A stretch of 64,000 nucleotides of DNA from Corallium rubrum (taxonomy: Eukaryota; Cnidaria; Anthozoa; Scleralcyonacea; Coralliidae): contig CAXIUP010000186.1 of NCBI GenBank assembly GCA_964035015.1, positions 248,001 through 312,000 on the forward strand, in the 5' to 3' direction. Below the pieces are notes generated by a model. It did no database searches, was not told where the DNA came from, and saw only the letters and a program-made list of their open reading frames with translations. The translations under genes were made by a program, and so were the position numbers. Below, piece by piece: positions 23,801-34,287 of the stretch; within the stretch, counting starts at the first letter, position 1, and the number at the start of each line of letters is the position of its first letter.

Positions 23801-24447
23801 CCACTGACAGTCAGCAAATTATGTCACCGACCGACATCCTGATTGCTGTAGAAAATGCAGTAGCCCCTCTGTATGTCACGAGCAAAGCACTAGTGGAGCA
23901 GCTTGGGGCACTTCAGGTGGAAGTAAGGAACTTGCAACAACAAGCACATGAGAGATCATTGGCTCCTGTTATGCATCAAGAAGTACAACCGTCTAAGTAC
24001 AATCATTTGCAGTTCACCGAGAACGTCGCAACTGGTTATGTGCAACCAGGGCCATCAGGTCCAAAGATGCCCTCATACGTTATTCAACCCATGCGGCCGA
24101 ATGCCGTTGGGGCAAGCAACAACGTATGTGCCTTACCTCAAGCTCATGCAGGTCAGCCAAATCCGACTGAGAACGTCCCGATAGATACCCAGCCTATGAA
24201 AATGATGGAAATGTTGCAAAGGTTTACTGGAAATACATCTACATCCAATGTGACAATGCCGGGACCAGTACAAAATCTCGGGTATTACCATCCGTTTCAG
24301 GTTCATGCTCCTACAGGCGCTGTTACTGCTGGTATCTTTCCTGAAAATGTGAACGTGCAGAATGCGCAACCGTCACAAGGCGTTCTTTTCCCCAACGGTT
24401 TAAACCCATCACGTAACCTCACTGGAAGCGATCATGGACTTCAGTGA
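20864..24447 (+). CDS. Second cargo gene of the transposon, unknown protein
   Basis: Visible exons: 20864-20937, 21121 to about 21232, 21369-21452 and 23518-24447 (last, with stop). The phases agree (the exon 21121 donor is weak). The protein has a basic segment (VRKKKTNRRMQDFEVKQRRN), then VYDSLQRTYHTVVLGLSPIN, an acidic-then-basic disordered stretch (about residues 20-95 of the last exon), a predicted short coiled coil (VSK...LVEQLGALQVEVRNLQQQ) and a Pro/Gln/Asn-rich tail. Nothing matches a family that I recognise. The first exon lies upstream of 20864 and was not found. It lies head-to-tail behind the alpha-kinase gene in the same transposon. Confidence 0.6.
22623..22962. repeat. MITE with 24-bp perfect inverted ends
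   Basis: CTCTGGTTTAAAATATTTAT... at 22623 is exactly inverted at 22939-22962. It is non-coding, about 340 bp, in the long intron before the last exon of the unknown cargo gene. Confidence 0.75.
23518..24447 (+). CDS. Last exon of the unknown cargo gene
   Basis: A 310-codon exon after acceptor TTTTTAAG, ending TGA. The region SPTDILIAVENAVAPLYVTS followed by heptad-like leucines may form a helix or coiled coil; the tail after it is low-complexity and rich in P, Q, N, M and G. Composition is unlike the flanking non-coding DNA, supporting real coding. Confidence 0.65.
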   Translation, partial: VYDSLQRTYHTVVLGLSPINVGDDSHNQSEENMEEDNLAKLLCKRSPTINEVYEDDPKSRPKTKSQRPHSDASKQEAEKPQKKDAPIIKKVKTQPTDSQQIMSPTDILIAVENAVAPLYVTSKALVEQLGALQVEVRNLQQQAHERSLAPVMHQEVQPSKYNHLQFTENVATGYVQPGPSGPKMPSYVIQPMRPNAVGASNNVCALPQAHAGQPNPTENVPIDTQPMKMMEMLQRFTGNTSTSNVTMPGPVQNLGYYHPFQVHAPTGAVTAGIFPENVNVQNAQPSQGVLFPNGLNPSRNLTGSDHGLQ

Positions 24448-25692
24448 TACAACAGTTTGTACTTCACAAGGAAAACTACTAAAATTTACTATACTAGTAT
24501 ATTTACGTTCACGTTGTTATACAGTTTAGTTAAACCTTTTATATTTTTTTAAACCGTTCAAATCTAAAATGCATCTTAATTAAACAAAGAAAACGAATAA
24601 CCAATAAAATAATTTGTTATTTAGTTGGGATTTTGTTTTATTGGATATAATTCGATGTAAGCCTGAGTAAGCGAACCAAAAACTATCGTATGAAAGTTTG
24701 CCAGTTGATGGGATTGCATATATAACTTATAAAGTAGATACTGTAGATCCGGTAAGCACTATAAACTTCTTTCTCCTCCTTGAATCTACCACAAATCAAA
24801 ATCTTAATTTAAGTTATTGTTCTACGTTGGTAATTATCGTTTTATAAATAAGTGAGGACGAACATTGGTCAATGTAATTTTGTAAAATGCCCAATTTCCA
24901 ATGTAACAAATAATCACATAATTCTTTCAATTCATCCGGATAAAATGGCACTTCGTTCCGGCTGAGTTCGTTTTGTCCATGTTGAAGTATGGGGATGCTT
25001 AATATTTTTTGCTGGTTTCTTCTGCCTGCAACGCAAATAAGAAAGTTTAATAAATAAATGCAATTTCCAACATGATGCTATACAAGCACAACGCCCGCCA
25101 TAAGCAGAGCATGTGCGCAGTATATGCACATACTGTACATGTCGTAACATTAAAACAACAATTGAATAATTGAGTTACAAACTTTAGATAAGTTTGATTT
25201 TCAAACAGAATGCCAAGCCAATGTTGCAGTTCTTCATATTGAAAAGAGTGGGCTGTACTGCAGATTCCGAAATATCAAATAGCACGACATATTTAATACA
25301 TCGTTTAATTTTTTGTGCGCACCAATGTAATGTCTTTATGAAGGAAAATTCGAGTGTAGAATATATACATTTTAAGACCAAACCGGGACCAGTTGCGAAA
25401 AATGCAACTACACAGGCCTTCCGGCAGGAATTGAACCCACGACCTTGCGATTCGCAACTGGTCCCGGTTTGGTCTTAAAATGTATATATTCTACACTCGA
25501 ATTTTCCTTCACCCAAACTGCTAGAACATGCTATGTAATCGAGTGAAATGCCCAATATTATTTATAAATGTCTGTATGTCTTGTTGAACGATGAAGGACA
25601 AGTACATTGTTACTAACTACATGTGTATTACACTAAATAATTTAGATCATGAGCAAGTAGACTGAGGTGGGGTTAGATTTTGTAAGGATTTT
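24448..25692. other. Gap between the convergent cargo and integrase genes
   Basis: No exon seen. It holds the 25340-25510 hairpin and is otherwise AT-rich. Confidence 0.5.
25340..25510. repeat. Perfect 60-bp hairpin with a tRNA-like loop
   Basis: The arms 25340-25399 and 25451-25510 are exact reverse complements. The 51-nt loop, read on the minus strand, contains GGTCGTGGGTTCAATTCCTG, which resembles a tRNA T-arm / B-box, though no complete tRNA is present. Confidence 0.8.
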
Positions 25693-28600
25693 CTAGAAGT
25701 ATAAGAAAGCCATAGATAAACAATACACACCATAGATTTCTGGGACAAGGTACATATCATTGGGAACCCCATGTGGTCCATAGCTGTACTTAGTTGGTCG
25801 AATGAGATGCGTATTCCACCAATATACAAATTCATTAAGCTCTGAGCGAAGAAGTGGAACAAACACATATGCCATAACATGCCTACAATGATATTGCAAT
25901 GATGTCATTATCATTCTGCTTGTAATTGCATACTCAGAAAATTAAAATAATACTGCCATTATTCTATAAAATACTTAGTCACCAACTAGTGACAGACCTG
26001 TGGAGTTCATTCAGCATTATAATATCCATCTTCAGCTAAAGACTAAAAGTTAAAGTAAAATAAAATGAGTAACATGTAACAAACTTCATTTGGTAACTGG
26101 TTGAAATTGTGGTGCGGTTCAAGAGCACAATTTGTCAAACCAATTTAATCTTATTGCCAGAGAAAGGTTAGGTTTTATTTGTTTAGGTCTGCTAGCTAGA
26201 CTACTTATTCTGTCAAAAATTTTCACCTCGAAAATGCCAAAATTGAATCTATCCTGTAAATTTTGGAAATTCACGAGGCTTTGCCCACCTACAGAAAATC
26301 AGTGTGAATGTTCACCTCTGTATCGGTATACTGTAAACATCATCATAGAAATCCTAGGATCCTTACATTAAGTTCCTTTATCCACCATCCAGTCTTCTGG
26401 CGAACTAAGTGAGACCACACATCGACTCTGAACGCTGATAAAGAGGATTTTAAGAAATAATTAGTATATAAATAATACATTTCAATGAACCAAAAATTCA
26501 CAATGTTCACGTCACACACCAAATTGTCTGTGGATTTTACATAACGATAACTTTTCTCTCCACTCCAATGGTCATTGTGGTTGTGTCGAAGCATCATATG
26601 CAATGTTGCAACATTACAGTTTTCAGTGCCATAATCTGAAACAACCATTGTTGGTATTCCTACGAGAAACAGAAATAAAAAGTCCTGACATGTACACATA
26701 AATATAGTACAAGTAAACAACATCAAAAAATTACAGACAAAAGCCTGAATTCTCACCATTTATCTCTTGAACTGCCTTTATGTAGAAGTCAGCAATTACA
26801 TATGGATCGCTGTTAGATGGAGTTACATTCATCCAAATTATCTTTCTTGAAAATCTATATGGGAGTATTTGACTTTAATAATAAAACTGAGAGACACAAA
26901 TAAATGGTTAATAGTTACTTCTGTAGTTCTGTAGCTACAATTAACAAAAATTAATGGATGTCTAACATGCATACCCATCCACACAAGCATGAATATCAAG
27001 ACCAAATCTATGCAGCTTGTCATATTCATCCATATGCCATGCAAAGTTAGGACCCTGGATTGGAGGAAACACATAATATCAGGTAAATGCACATGAATGA
27101 ACTCACATGCACAGACCATAACGTAATATATTATTACATAATTATACAAATATGCAAGATTTGTCACAGGTAACATTCATAAACCCAAAACCAATGCAAA
27201 GACAACCATAACAACTAAGTAAAATGTTATCATGGTGATATATACTGTAGCTATAACTAAATTTTAAAATGATCTCTTATCCCACAGTAACTACAAGGCA
27301 GCACTATGTCATCTTCAAGATCCTAATAATTATATACATATATATATATATATATATAGATGAAGATGCCCAGATGATTTACAGTACCCAAAATGCATTT
27401 CAAACTGAATTTCACTTATGCAAATCATTCATCACTGTAATAAATGAACAATAGAACAGCAGCTTAAAATTGAGGTCAAGCATTAGGATAACTCATTGAA
27501 CGAATTTATGATATTACTGCCAACATGGATTTTCAGCCATTGTTTTGTAAGTCTTAAAAAAATTAATAAATTCATTCAAAGATAATAACTACCCAATTAT
27601 GAAGACCGCATGGAATCTGTAGTGTCAGCAACGTTATGTAAAACTACATGTTTCCATGTTTCCATCTCACTCTTGAACTGTTTTAAACATACTTAACTTA
27701 ACTACGTAATAATTAAATCACAGTTTGTGATTAACTTATGCACTGCCCAGCAGTAACAATTTGACTTATATGGTCAGTGTTTGTTTCTATTTGCCAAACT
27801 GACTTGACATTTATCTTGCATCAAAACATATTGCATAAAATAGCATCACCCCAGTTTGGCAGATGAAAAGAAGTATTAATTGTGAATGGTCTGGATGTGT
27901 TGTACTTTTTCTTAAATACCCATTGAAGTAAAAAATGTGATGTCATTAGCCATTGATTGAAATATTATTACTGGTAACCCATTAACAGGCAAGGGCACAT
28001 CCTAGCACCTCATTGCTGAATGAAATAATCTGGCATTACCAGAATAAAATGTTATAAAGTGCACCCTTGCTTGTTAATGTGTTAATTAATATTATAATAA
28101 ATGATATTAATAACATAATATGATATAACAATTATAATAAATAATGATTATTTTTACATAATAAATAAATTAATCCTAATTATTTATTACACTTGCAACA
28201 GGTACCATTATATTGCTCATTCATCTATATTAATGGCATTACCATACCTTTGAGCGATATGGGTGGTGCACAAACCTTCTTTTTCTCTTAATGTCACGGA
28301 TATCTGGTGCAAGTACTGCCCACAACATCATAACAGTGTCCCTTTAGATGAGACAAAATATATTTAATTTGGGATTCAACAAAAAAATATTTGACCAGGT
28401 GCACCAAAATTAATTACATCTTAAATGATTCACTTTATGACCTACCTACACACAACTAAGTCATACTTGTCTCGAAGTAGCTTCCAAACCGAACGATAGC
28501 CTTTCAAGATGTTTGAGGAATTCAGTTCAAACTTAAAAGTCAAAATAAACACTTTAGAAATATATGCTTAACTCTTTTTACCCTGTTTCTTACTTCACCT

Positions 28601-29466
28601 CCCTCCTCCCTGATTTCAACATTATGTTCTTTTATCATTTCAATTTTAATTACTCCTTCCTCCCTGACTTCAACATTACGTTATTTTATTATTTCAATTT
28701 TAATTATCTCAAACCCCTCCATCACTTACATTCCCTCATTATTATATTATTTAGATATCTTTCTAAATTGCACTATATAAATGTTTAATTTTAATTTATA
28801 TTATACTACCAGCAAGATTTGCCGAACTAAGTCAAGAGGAGGATCTGGCCTTCTTCTCTCCAGTCCAAGAGCTTTAAACTTCTTTTTTAGCCACGAAAGA
28901 CTATGAAGTATTTTATATAGATATAAGTGCATGCCCAATAAATAGGTTTTAACTAACAACACTGTATCAGATGCAGTACCAGCCACCAGGAATTAAATTA
29001 ACAGTATTTTGGGATGACACAATATTTTGAGTGGACACAAATAGGGATGTACACTCAAATAAACAAGAAAAATTAACATGAAAAAAAAGGACACTCAATA
29101 TTTTTTGTAGGCACACTATATTTTGGGTTGCAGCCCACTAGGCCCCTCGCTGGAGCTACCAATAAACTGTACAGACTAATATTACCAAGTAAAAATTAAA
29201 CATTTCAGTTGCAAAAAAAGAAAGTTGAATACCTTCGGCTGATTCCTTGTTCTTTGCGTAAATAAATAAGAATAAGTGTATACGGTTTCCACTGCTTCCA
29301 ATACTTTACAATACATCCTTTTAAATAAAAGGCGAACAGACCTTTTAATATACAGACAGAACCATCGCCATTGGGCATCCAGAGCATCAAACTGATCAAA
29401 GCATCACGGAACTAAACTTTAGATAGCATTTATATTGGTATACTTACTGTTTATATCAGCCTCCAT
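25693..29466 (-). CDS. Integrase/DDE transposase of the giant transposon (multi-exon)
   Basis: Exons: 29466-29448 (MEADIN), about 29395-29233, about 28950-28810, 28531-28446, 28341-28248, 27054-26975, 26854-26757, 26659-26518, 26427-26367, 26035-25998, 25882-25693. Most junctions keep phase; those around the second exon and the exact 26518/26427 junction are uncertain. N-terminal parts include WLKKKFKALGLERRRPDP (helix-turn-helix-like) and ILKGYRSVWKLLRDKYDLVV. The integrase core follows: GPNFAWHMDEYDKL (first Asp), FSRKIIWMNV, GIPTMVVSDYGTENCNV (second Asp), then WSHLVRQKTGWWIKELN and the C-terminal FVPLLRSELNEFVYWWNTH with HLIRPTK. This is the rve-like family widespread in invertebrate genomes. 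The usual NQRIE-WW Glu position reads VDVW here. Confidence 0.8.
27055..28247. other. Intron of the integrase gene with TA repeat
   Basis: A (TA)n microsatellite lies at about 27319-27358. No coding exon is evident in the rest. Confidence 0.5.
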
Positions 29467-29599
29467 TGCTCCAAAAGAAAGGAAAAGATACTTTCTTTGC
29501 AATCAAATAGTTGGCTGAATCAAAACAATTTAAACCCGTCCTGTTAAACGACTTAAACCCCCCTGACTTAAACAGTATAAAAGTATAAGCGCCCTGGTA

Positions 29600-29888
29600 T
29601 AAACCGCTGTAGATAAGTATTGTTTAACAAAGCAATGGTTGCTAGGTTACGAACTACGTACTTTCACTTTTCACATTTGAGATGGTTGCTAGGTTACGAA
29701 CTACGTACTTTCACTTTTCACCTTTTAGATGGTTGCTAGGTTACGAACTACGTACTTTCACTTTTCACATTTTACATTTTAGATGGTTGCTAGGTTACGA
29801 ACTACGTACTTTCACTTTTCACATTTTAGATGGTTGCTAGGTTACGAACTACGTACTTTCACTTTTCACATTTTAGATGGTTGCTAGG
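29600..29888. repeat. Right terminal inverted repeat, inner part
   Basis: About six inverted copies of the 47-bp unit. Its inner flank (AACCGCTGTAGATAAGTATT region) matches the inner flank of the left repeat, so this is the inner half of the right repeat and not a third independent array. Confidence 0.8.
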
Positions 29889-32203
29889 CAGAAGAGGCCG
29901 GACAAGTATCATGTGATTGTCCGAATATTATGCTTTTGTCATTCATTTTTTTCTTTAAAAAAAGCAGCGATATCGTTTGATATATTGTTGGACTATCCAT
30001 ATCTGCAGGATTTTGCAAGGTAAATGTATTTTTCTACTTTATTTTGATCGTTTATGTGGGTCGTGTCGCGCTAAGCGAAGACCCCACTTCCGGTTCATCA
30101 ACAATCTTCAAAGCAAAAAATCTCGAATTCCCATGGTTCGAATTCTCTAATTTTTGAGTAATAAGTTGAAGAAATGTCAAATCTTGGATTCTACCCGGAC
30201 GGCCCCACTCGCCCCCGCAACTGTTTTCGAGATATTCGCCGTTGAACCGACCATGGTATTTCGGATTTCGCTCAGATGGCGCCAATAAGTTTGAGAGAGA
30301 CTTTCGCCACTAAAGTTTGTTTTTTTCTCAAGAATTTTGGAAGTTTCCTAATATTTAGAGCTTTATGCTTGTATAATGAGTGGTGGACTATTATTAAAGA
30401 GTAAAATTTGGTATTTGTCTGTTTTTATGGTCCAAAACGCTTGTCCTAGCTCGCTGTATAAAAAACACCATCAGTCTGGAAAAATTGTATACATAATACA
30501 TATCAGACCTGCATACATTTGTAATTATTACAGAATGTACTGAACTTTTTTAAAGATCTACTATATCTGTATACAGAACTGATACGTATAGATATTTTTC
30601 ATTTATTAAATAACATTGTGTTCCACCCATTTGTTTGTACACCCATGCAGTGCATACAATAGTTAGGCATTGGCTGTACAGTCAACTCTTAAGACATGAA
30701 AGGGTTAATAATTCTATCTCACATCCTATTTTTTACAGGAAGTGAAGATATACAGTACAGATGTCAGTGTTGGAATAACTTTACTTTGGTGGTGTTCAGA
30801 CTGAGTGCCCGGGCACGAGCACCAATCTGAACAGGATTTTTACAATGAAAAATTGATGGATTCTCTTTTACTAAATAACATTCAATAATATGTAGTTTGA
30901 AGTTTTGCATGTTGTCATGTTGTATAATTACATAAGGCAATGCATAAATATAATTGTGGACATAACTAATAAAATTTTATTCATCCCTTTGCTTTTGAGT
31001 GCTAGTGCATGTACATACTGATAAACAGTGAACTATGCCTCTAAGACAGACACCCTTGGGCTGGACTTTGTCTGTCTTATAGTTCATTCACATGTCTACC
31101 TTAATACAGTAACTTTTCTGATGCCCTCTTTAAATGTGCCAAAGTTGACATTTTCTTGGCAGACAGGGGGGTGCATCACTGAAAAATGTTGGACCAATCA
31201 CCAATGTCAAAATGTTAACAGTGCCCCTGATTGAATACCTATATGAGTGTCAATACAGTAGCACTTTAGAAGTAACCAAGATCAATATTGAGATAAAACG
31301 TTTTAATTTTATTCAAGTTCCTTATTTACATATACGTTGAGGATACAGGAAATACACTTTATTTGATAAAATAGAAATATTTGAACATTTGACCAATTAT
31401 ATAGGAGGCAATCCAATAAATTATCTTGATTTTGAATTCATCTTAATACAAAGAAAAATACAAGATTGTTATTGAATAATAAATTTTAAGCTAGCTTTAT
31501 TCACAATTTTATTAAATTTGGAATACACAGTAAAGGAAATAAGAGTGTTTGTTAAAAAATTGAACACCCCCCCCCCCCCCCCCCCAAGGATGATAGTTGT
31601 ATCTATCAGCAATTGTCTGGATCGGCTAGATTATTGACCAGATAATTGCTACACACAACGATTAGAAGTTCACAGTAATACTGCAGAATGCAAAACATTA
31701 AACCACGGAAAATGCATCATAAGGTTAGAATGGGAAGAATTTGAGAGGGAAATCATTAACCATTAAAAACAACAATGTTGATTTCTCACCTAAGGCTTTT
31801 CTGTCTTTTCTCCAGTTGTAACGAAGTACACGTTGCACAGCACAACCGAATCCTTCTTCGTTGTAAATATCTAATTCGTTTCTGATTTGTTCCAACATAA
31901 AATGCGTAGAATCCGAATGAATGCCCATCCGCCATAACGCCATTCTCACGAATATACGCCAAATAAAGCACAATCTGATCATATTAATTGTCCATGAAAA
32001 CCACGAATTGTTCTCGTATTTTGCTGACCATCAGATTTATCAATTCTGGATCAACTGTGACGAGTTTTCAAACGTTTTTGCGCATCTAGCCGACCGGGCA
32101 GAGTTCATTCCTTCGTCTGAGGTCAGAGGTAGAGTGAGACGCCCACGCAAAAATGGAAGCCAGCTGACCATGATGCTTTGTGCGGCTTGTCCAACCTCCT
32201 CTG
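29889..32203. mobile_element. Nested 2.3-kb DNA element inside the right repeat array
   Basis: It starts CAGAAGAGGCCGGACAAG and ends with the inverted CTTGTCCAACCTCCTCTG, matching at 15 of 18 positions. It is flanked by GTTGCTAGG at 29880-29888 and 32204-32212, a 9-bp duplication of the array unit. CAG...CTG ends suggest hAT; a 9-bp duplication suggests Mutator-like; I cannot choose. No transposase is recognisable. Short reading frames at 30052-30285 and 31725-31982 (minus) are the only coding-like parts, and a 20-base C run lies at about 31566-31585. Confidence 0.75.
31790..31982 (-). CDS. Possible captured exon, unknown protein
   Basis: An open stretch reads ...EQIRNELDIYNEEGFGCAVQ and ...VLRYNWRKDRKALG, then a GTGAGA donor at about 31790. 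It looks exon-like and lies near the right end of the nested element, so it may be a captured host exon. I recognise no family. Confidence 0.3.
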
Positions 32204-32528
32204 GTTGCTAGGTTACCAACTACGTACTTTCACTTTTCACATTTTAGATGGTTGCTAGGTTACGAACTACGTATTTTCACTTTTCACATTTGAGATGGTT
32301 GCTAGGTTACGAACTACGTACTTTCACTTTTCACATTTTAGATGGTTGCTAGGTTACCAACTACGTACTTTTACTTTTCACATTCTAGATGGTTGCTAGG
32401 ACGTACTTTCACTTTTTGAACTACGTACTTTCGGTTTTCACCAACGAACTTCAAGTACGTACTTGTGAAACGAGTTTTCAAAACGAGTTTTCAAAACGTA
32501 CTTTTATTTACACCTCTCGGCTTCCGTA
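32204..32528. repeat. Right terminal inverted repeat, outer part
   Basis: Inverted relative to the left end, with about five copies of the 47-bp unit followed by the GAGTTTTCAAAAC repeats and the terminal sequence. It is separated from its inner continuation (29600-29888) by an inserted 2.3-kb element. Confidence 0.85.
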
Positions 32529-32639
32529 CCCTACAATCTTCACCGCGCGTGGTCCGTCCGTCCACACATATATATATATACAAATATTCAGATCGCTCAA
32601 ACTGATTTGCATTTTAACACGCGTGTAAAGTGGACTCCA

Positions 32640-32981
32640 CGCATGTCGAGATTAGCACCCTCACCGGCTCCGGGCCTTCGGCCCTACACCCGGCTCGGGG
32701 ATAAAATAATTTGTATATATAATTTTGAGCCTTTTAATTATATATGTACGTGCATTATCAAAAGTATATAAAATTTATGAAATATATTACTGTTACATTA
32801 ACTTCCTAATATTTTTGTGATTTTTTTTGGAAATCTCCTATATACAATTTCTTATATACTTTTGGTAAACTAAAAACAAAAAATTATAACTAAACTGCAT
32901 TTGGGGATTCCAGTATGGAATATACATGGATTTTCCTAGTTTTCCACGTTTATATATTAGAATTATTGTCAACTTCCTTAC
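32640..32981. other. Host intron right of the giant transposon
   Basis: It holds a short GC-rich palindromic patch (CCGGGCCTTCGGCCC region at about 32679-32694) and otherwise AT-rich intron. Confidence 0.5.
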
Positions 32982-33571
32982 CTTTACTTGAAATTCATCA
33001 CAATTCTGACCATTAATCAAGATATTAGCAGATTTAATGTTTCTGTGTATGATATTTTGATCATGCAAATATTTTATACCACTGACACATTGGCGAATAA
33101 TAGATGATCTTGACCTCCACGGTAAATCATCACTAAGATGGTTTATAAGTTCTCTAAGATTGTTGCCATTTAATAGATCACCGTCCCTATCTGTAATGCT
33201 AAAACTTGACAACTCAGAGACAAGAGCTACTTGCGTTTGCTCTTTGGATACTCCTAAATACTTAAGCACGTTAGGGTGATTAAGCATGCGAATCATTTTC
33301 AGCTCCTCGATAATTTTTTTAAATTTTTGTTTGTTGATAGAAATGGGATAGCATTTGACTGCGACAGTTTGATTTCCATATTTGGCAGAATGTACGTTGG
33401 CACTATGACCTCTGCCAATTATCTGTTCCAAGGCCAAAGAACCCCAAGGAATCTCTGGATAATCTGCCAACAAAAGAAATGTTCTTAACCCATCATCAGT
33501 TTCGACTTTATCTACAACAAAACGTTGGCCGTCGGATATATGAAACCTGACATATGAGATTAAGCGACAAG
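32982..33571 (-). CDS. Exon: protein kinase N-lobe and catalytic loop (TKL-like)
   Basis: The exon is open from an acceptor near 33571 (or 33583) to a GTAAGG donor at 32981. It shows a glycine-rich loop (IGRGHSANVHSAKYG), the ATP-anchoring lysine in VAVKCYP, an alphaC region (EELKMIRMLNHPNVLKYLGV), and a catalytic loop HRNIKSANIL. Canonical kinases have HRD there; the catalytic base Asp is Asn here, so the domain may be a pseudokinase. Just before the kinase is a conserved-looking lead (about 45 residues) ending in YPEIPWGSL, typical of TKL kinases that follow another domain. The next kinase motif (DFG) is at 6222, on the other side of the 25-kb transposon. Confidence 0.85.
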
Positions 33572-34287
33572 CTGCAATTTTCTATATATTTACAGCTTCA
33601 TAAAGCAAATTGAAGCCATCTCAGCATTTAGTAATATATGTGAAGCACTTTACAGCAAATGACTGTGTAAACATTAGAGGGTTTTTAAATATTGATAGTC
33701 ATTACTAGTGAAATAACTTTGATAGCTATACTGGTTCATTCCCACACTCTTTTTACCAAAAAAGAACAAATGTAACATATACTGCATCATATACTTCAAA
33801 ATATACCTTCATCGATCTGGAAATGTATATTTAGTGTACAAATACTACATTGTTCTAGAAGGAAAGTCGTCCAAACGTCGAAAATTGAAAAATTATCTTT
33901 ATTAAGAACGACTAAACTTTGTCGACAACATAGTCAAACTGCCAAATTTAATGTTTAGAAATTAACAAAGCAAAGTTCCGAACTCGTTTCCTAAAAACTT
34001 TCAGATGTGCAATTATTCAAAAATATCAGGCAGTCAAATAGTCACAACACTGTTAATTTTAGAAATTTCACTGAGATGGTGGCGGGTATTCACACATTTA
34101 CAAAACACAAATACAGAGAGAGAAAATAACTACTACACACCACCAGGAGCTTTATTTACTTTGGTTTATATAAAAAATAAAAATATTAAAAAAAATAAAT
34201 ATTAAGAACAAAACAAAAAACTATGATATAAATTTTTATCAAATATTTGAAAAGGAAAATTATTTAGCAAATATTATTGGAAGGAAT

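Larger units (their letters stand above)
7366..32528. mobile_element. Giant 25-kb integrase transposon with gene cargo, in a host intron
   Basis: The ends are inverted copies: the left begins TACGGAAGCCGAGAGGTG and the right end is its reverse complement. They are flanked by the identical hexamer CCCTAC at 7360-7365 and 32529-32534, a 6-bp target duplication. The similarity continues inward for several hundred bases through a GTTTTGAAAACTC repeat and a roughly 47-bp tandem array. Inside are an integrase gene (minus) and two plus-strand cargo genes, with later insertions. Polintons share 6-bp duplications, long inverted repeats and an integrase, but no polymerase B, packaging ATPase or capsid gene is visible between these ends. 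IS3EU-type transposons are another candidate. Removing the element leaves a host intron of about 1.6 kb. Confidence 0.85.
824..33571 (-). pseudogene. Kinase / Cys-His hydrolase-like / RecQ helicase fusion gene, probably decayed
   Basis: Exons, read on the minus strand: 33571-32982 (kinase N-lobe to catalytic loop), 6222-4416 (kinase C-lobe, Cys/His domain, helicase motifs I-II), 4277-4100, 3998-3792, 3706-3549 (helicase motifs III-VI), 2107-1894 (RecQ zinc-binding), 1766-824 (winged helix and Cys-rich tail). The first two join in phase 0 across a very long intron, so that ...FQVK meets IADFGESR. RecQ enzymes are 3'-5' DNA helicases; a kinase in the same polypeptide is not a standard RecQ architecture. 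Frame breaks near 5730, 4166, 3955 and 2025 suggest a pseudogene or sequence errors. The junction from 3549 to 2107 is out of phase, so an exon may be missing. The true start (upstream of 33571) and the end (after the donor at 823) are not resolved. The exon domains are clear; one single gene is inferred from splice phase and order. Confidence 0.75.

Noticed and set aside
25400-25450. A tRNA gene in the hairpin loop
   Set aside because: Only a T-arm-like stretch is present; no acceptor stem, D-arm or anticodon arm can be folded.
29889-32203. Reading the two right-hand arrays as separate transposon ends
   Set aside because: Both have the same orientation and join cleanly once the 2.3-kb insert with its 9-bp duplication is removed.
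7366-32528. Calling the giant element a Polinton
   Set aside because: No polymerase B, ATPase, protease or capsid gene is visible between the ends, and the termini (TACGG) differ from the usual AG start.
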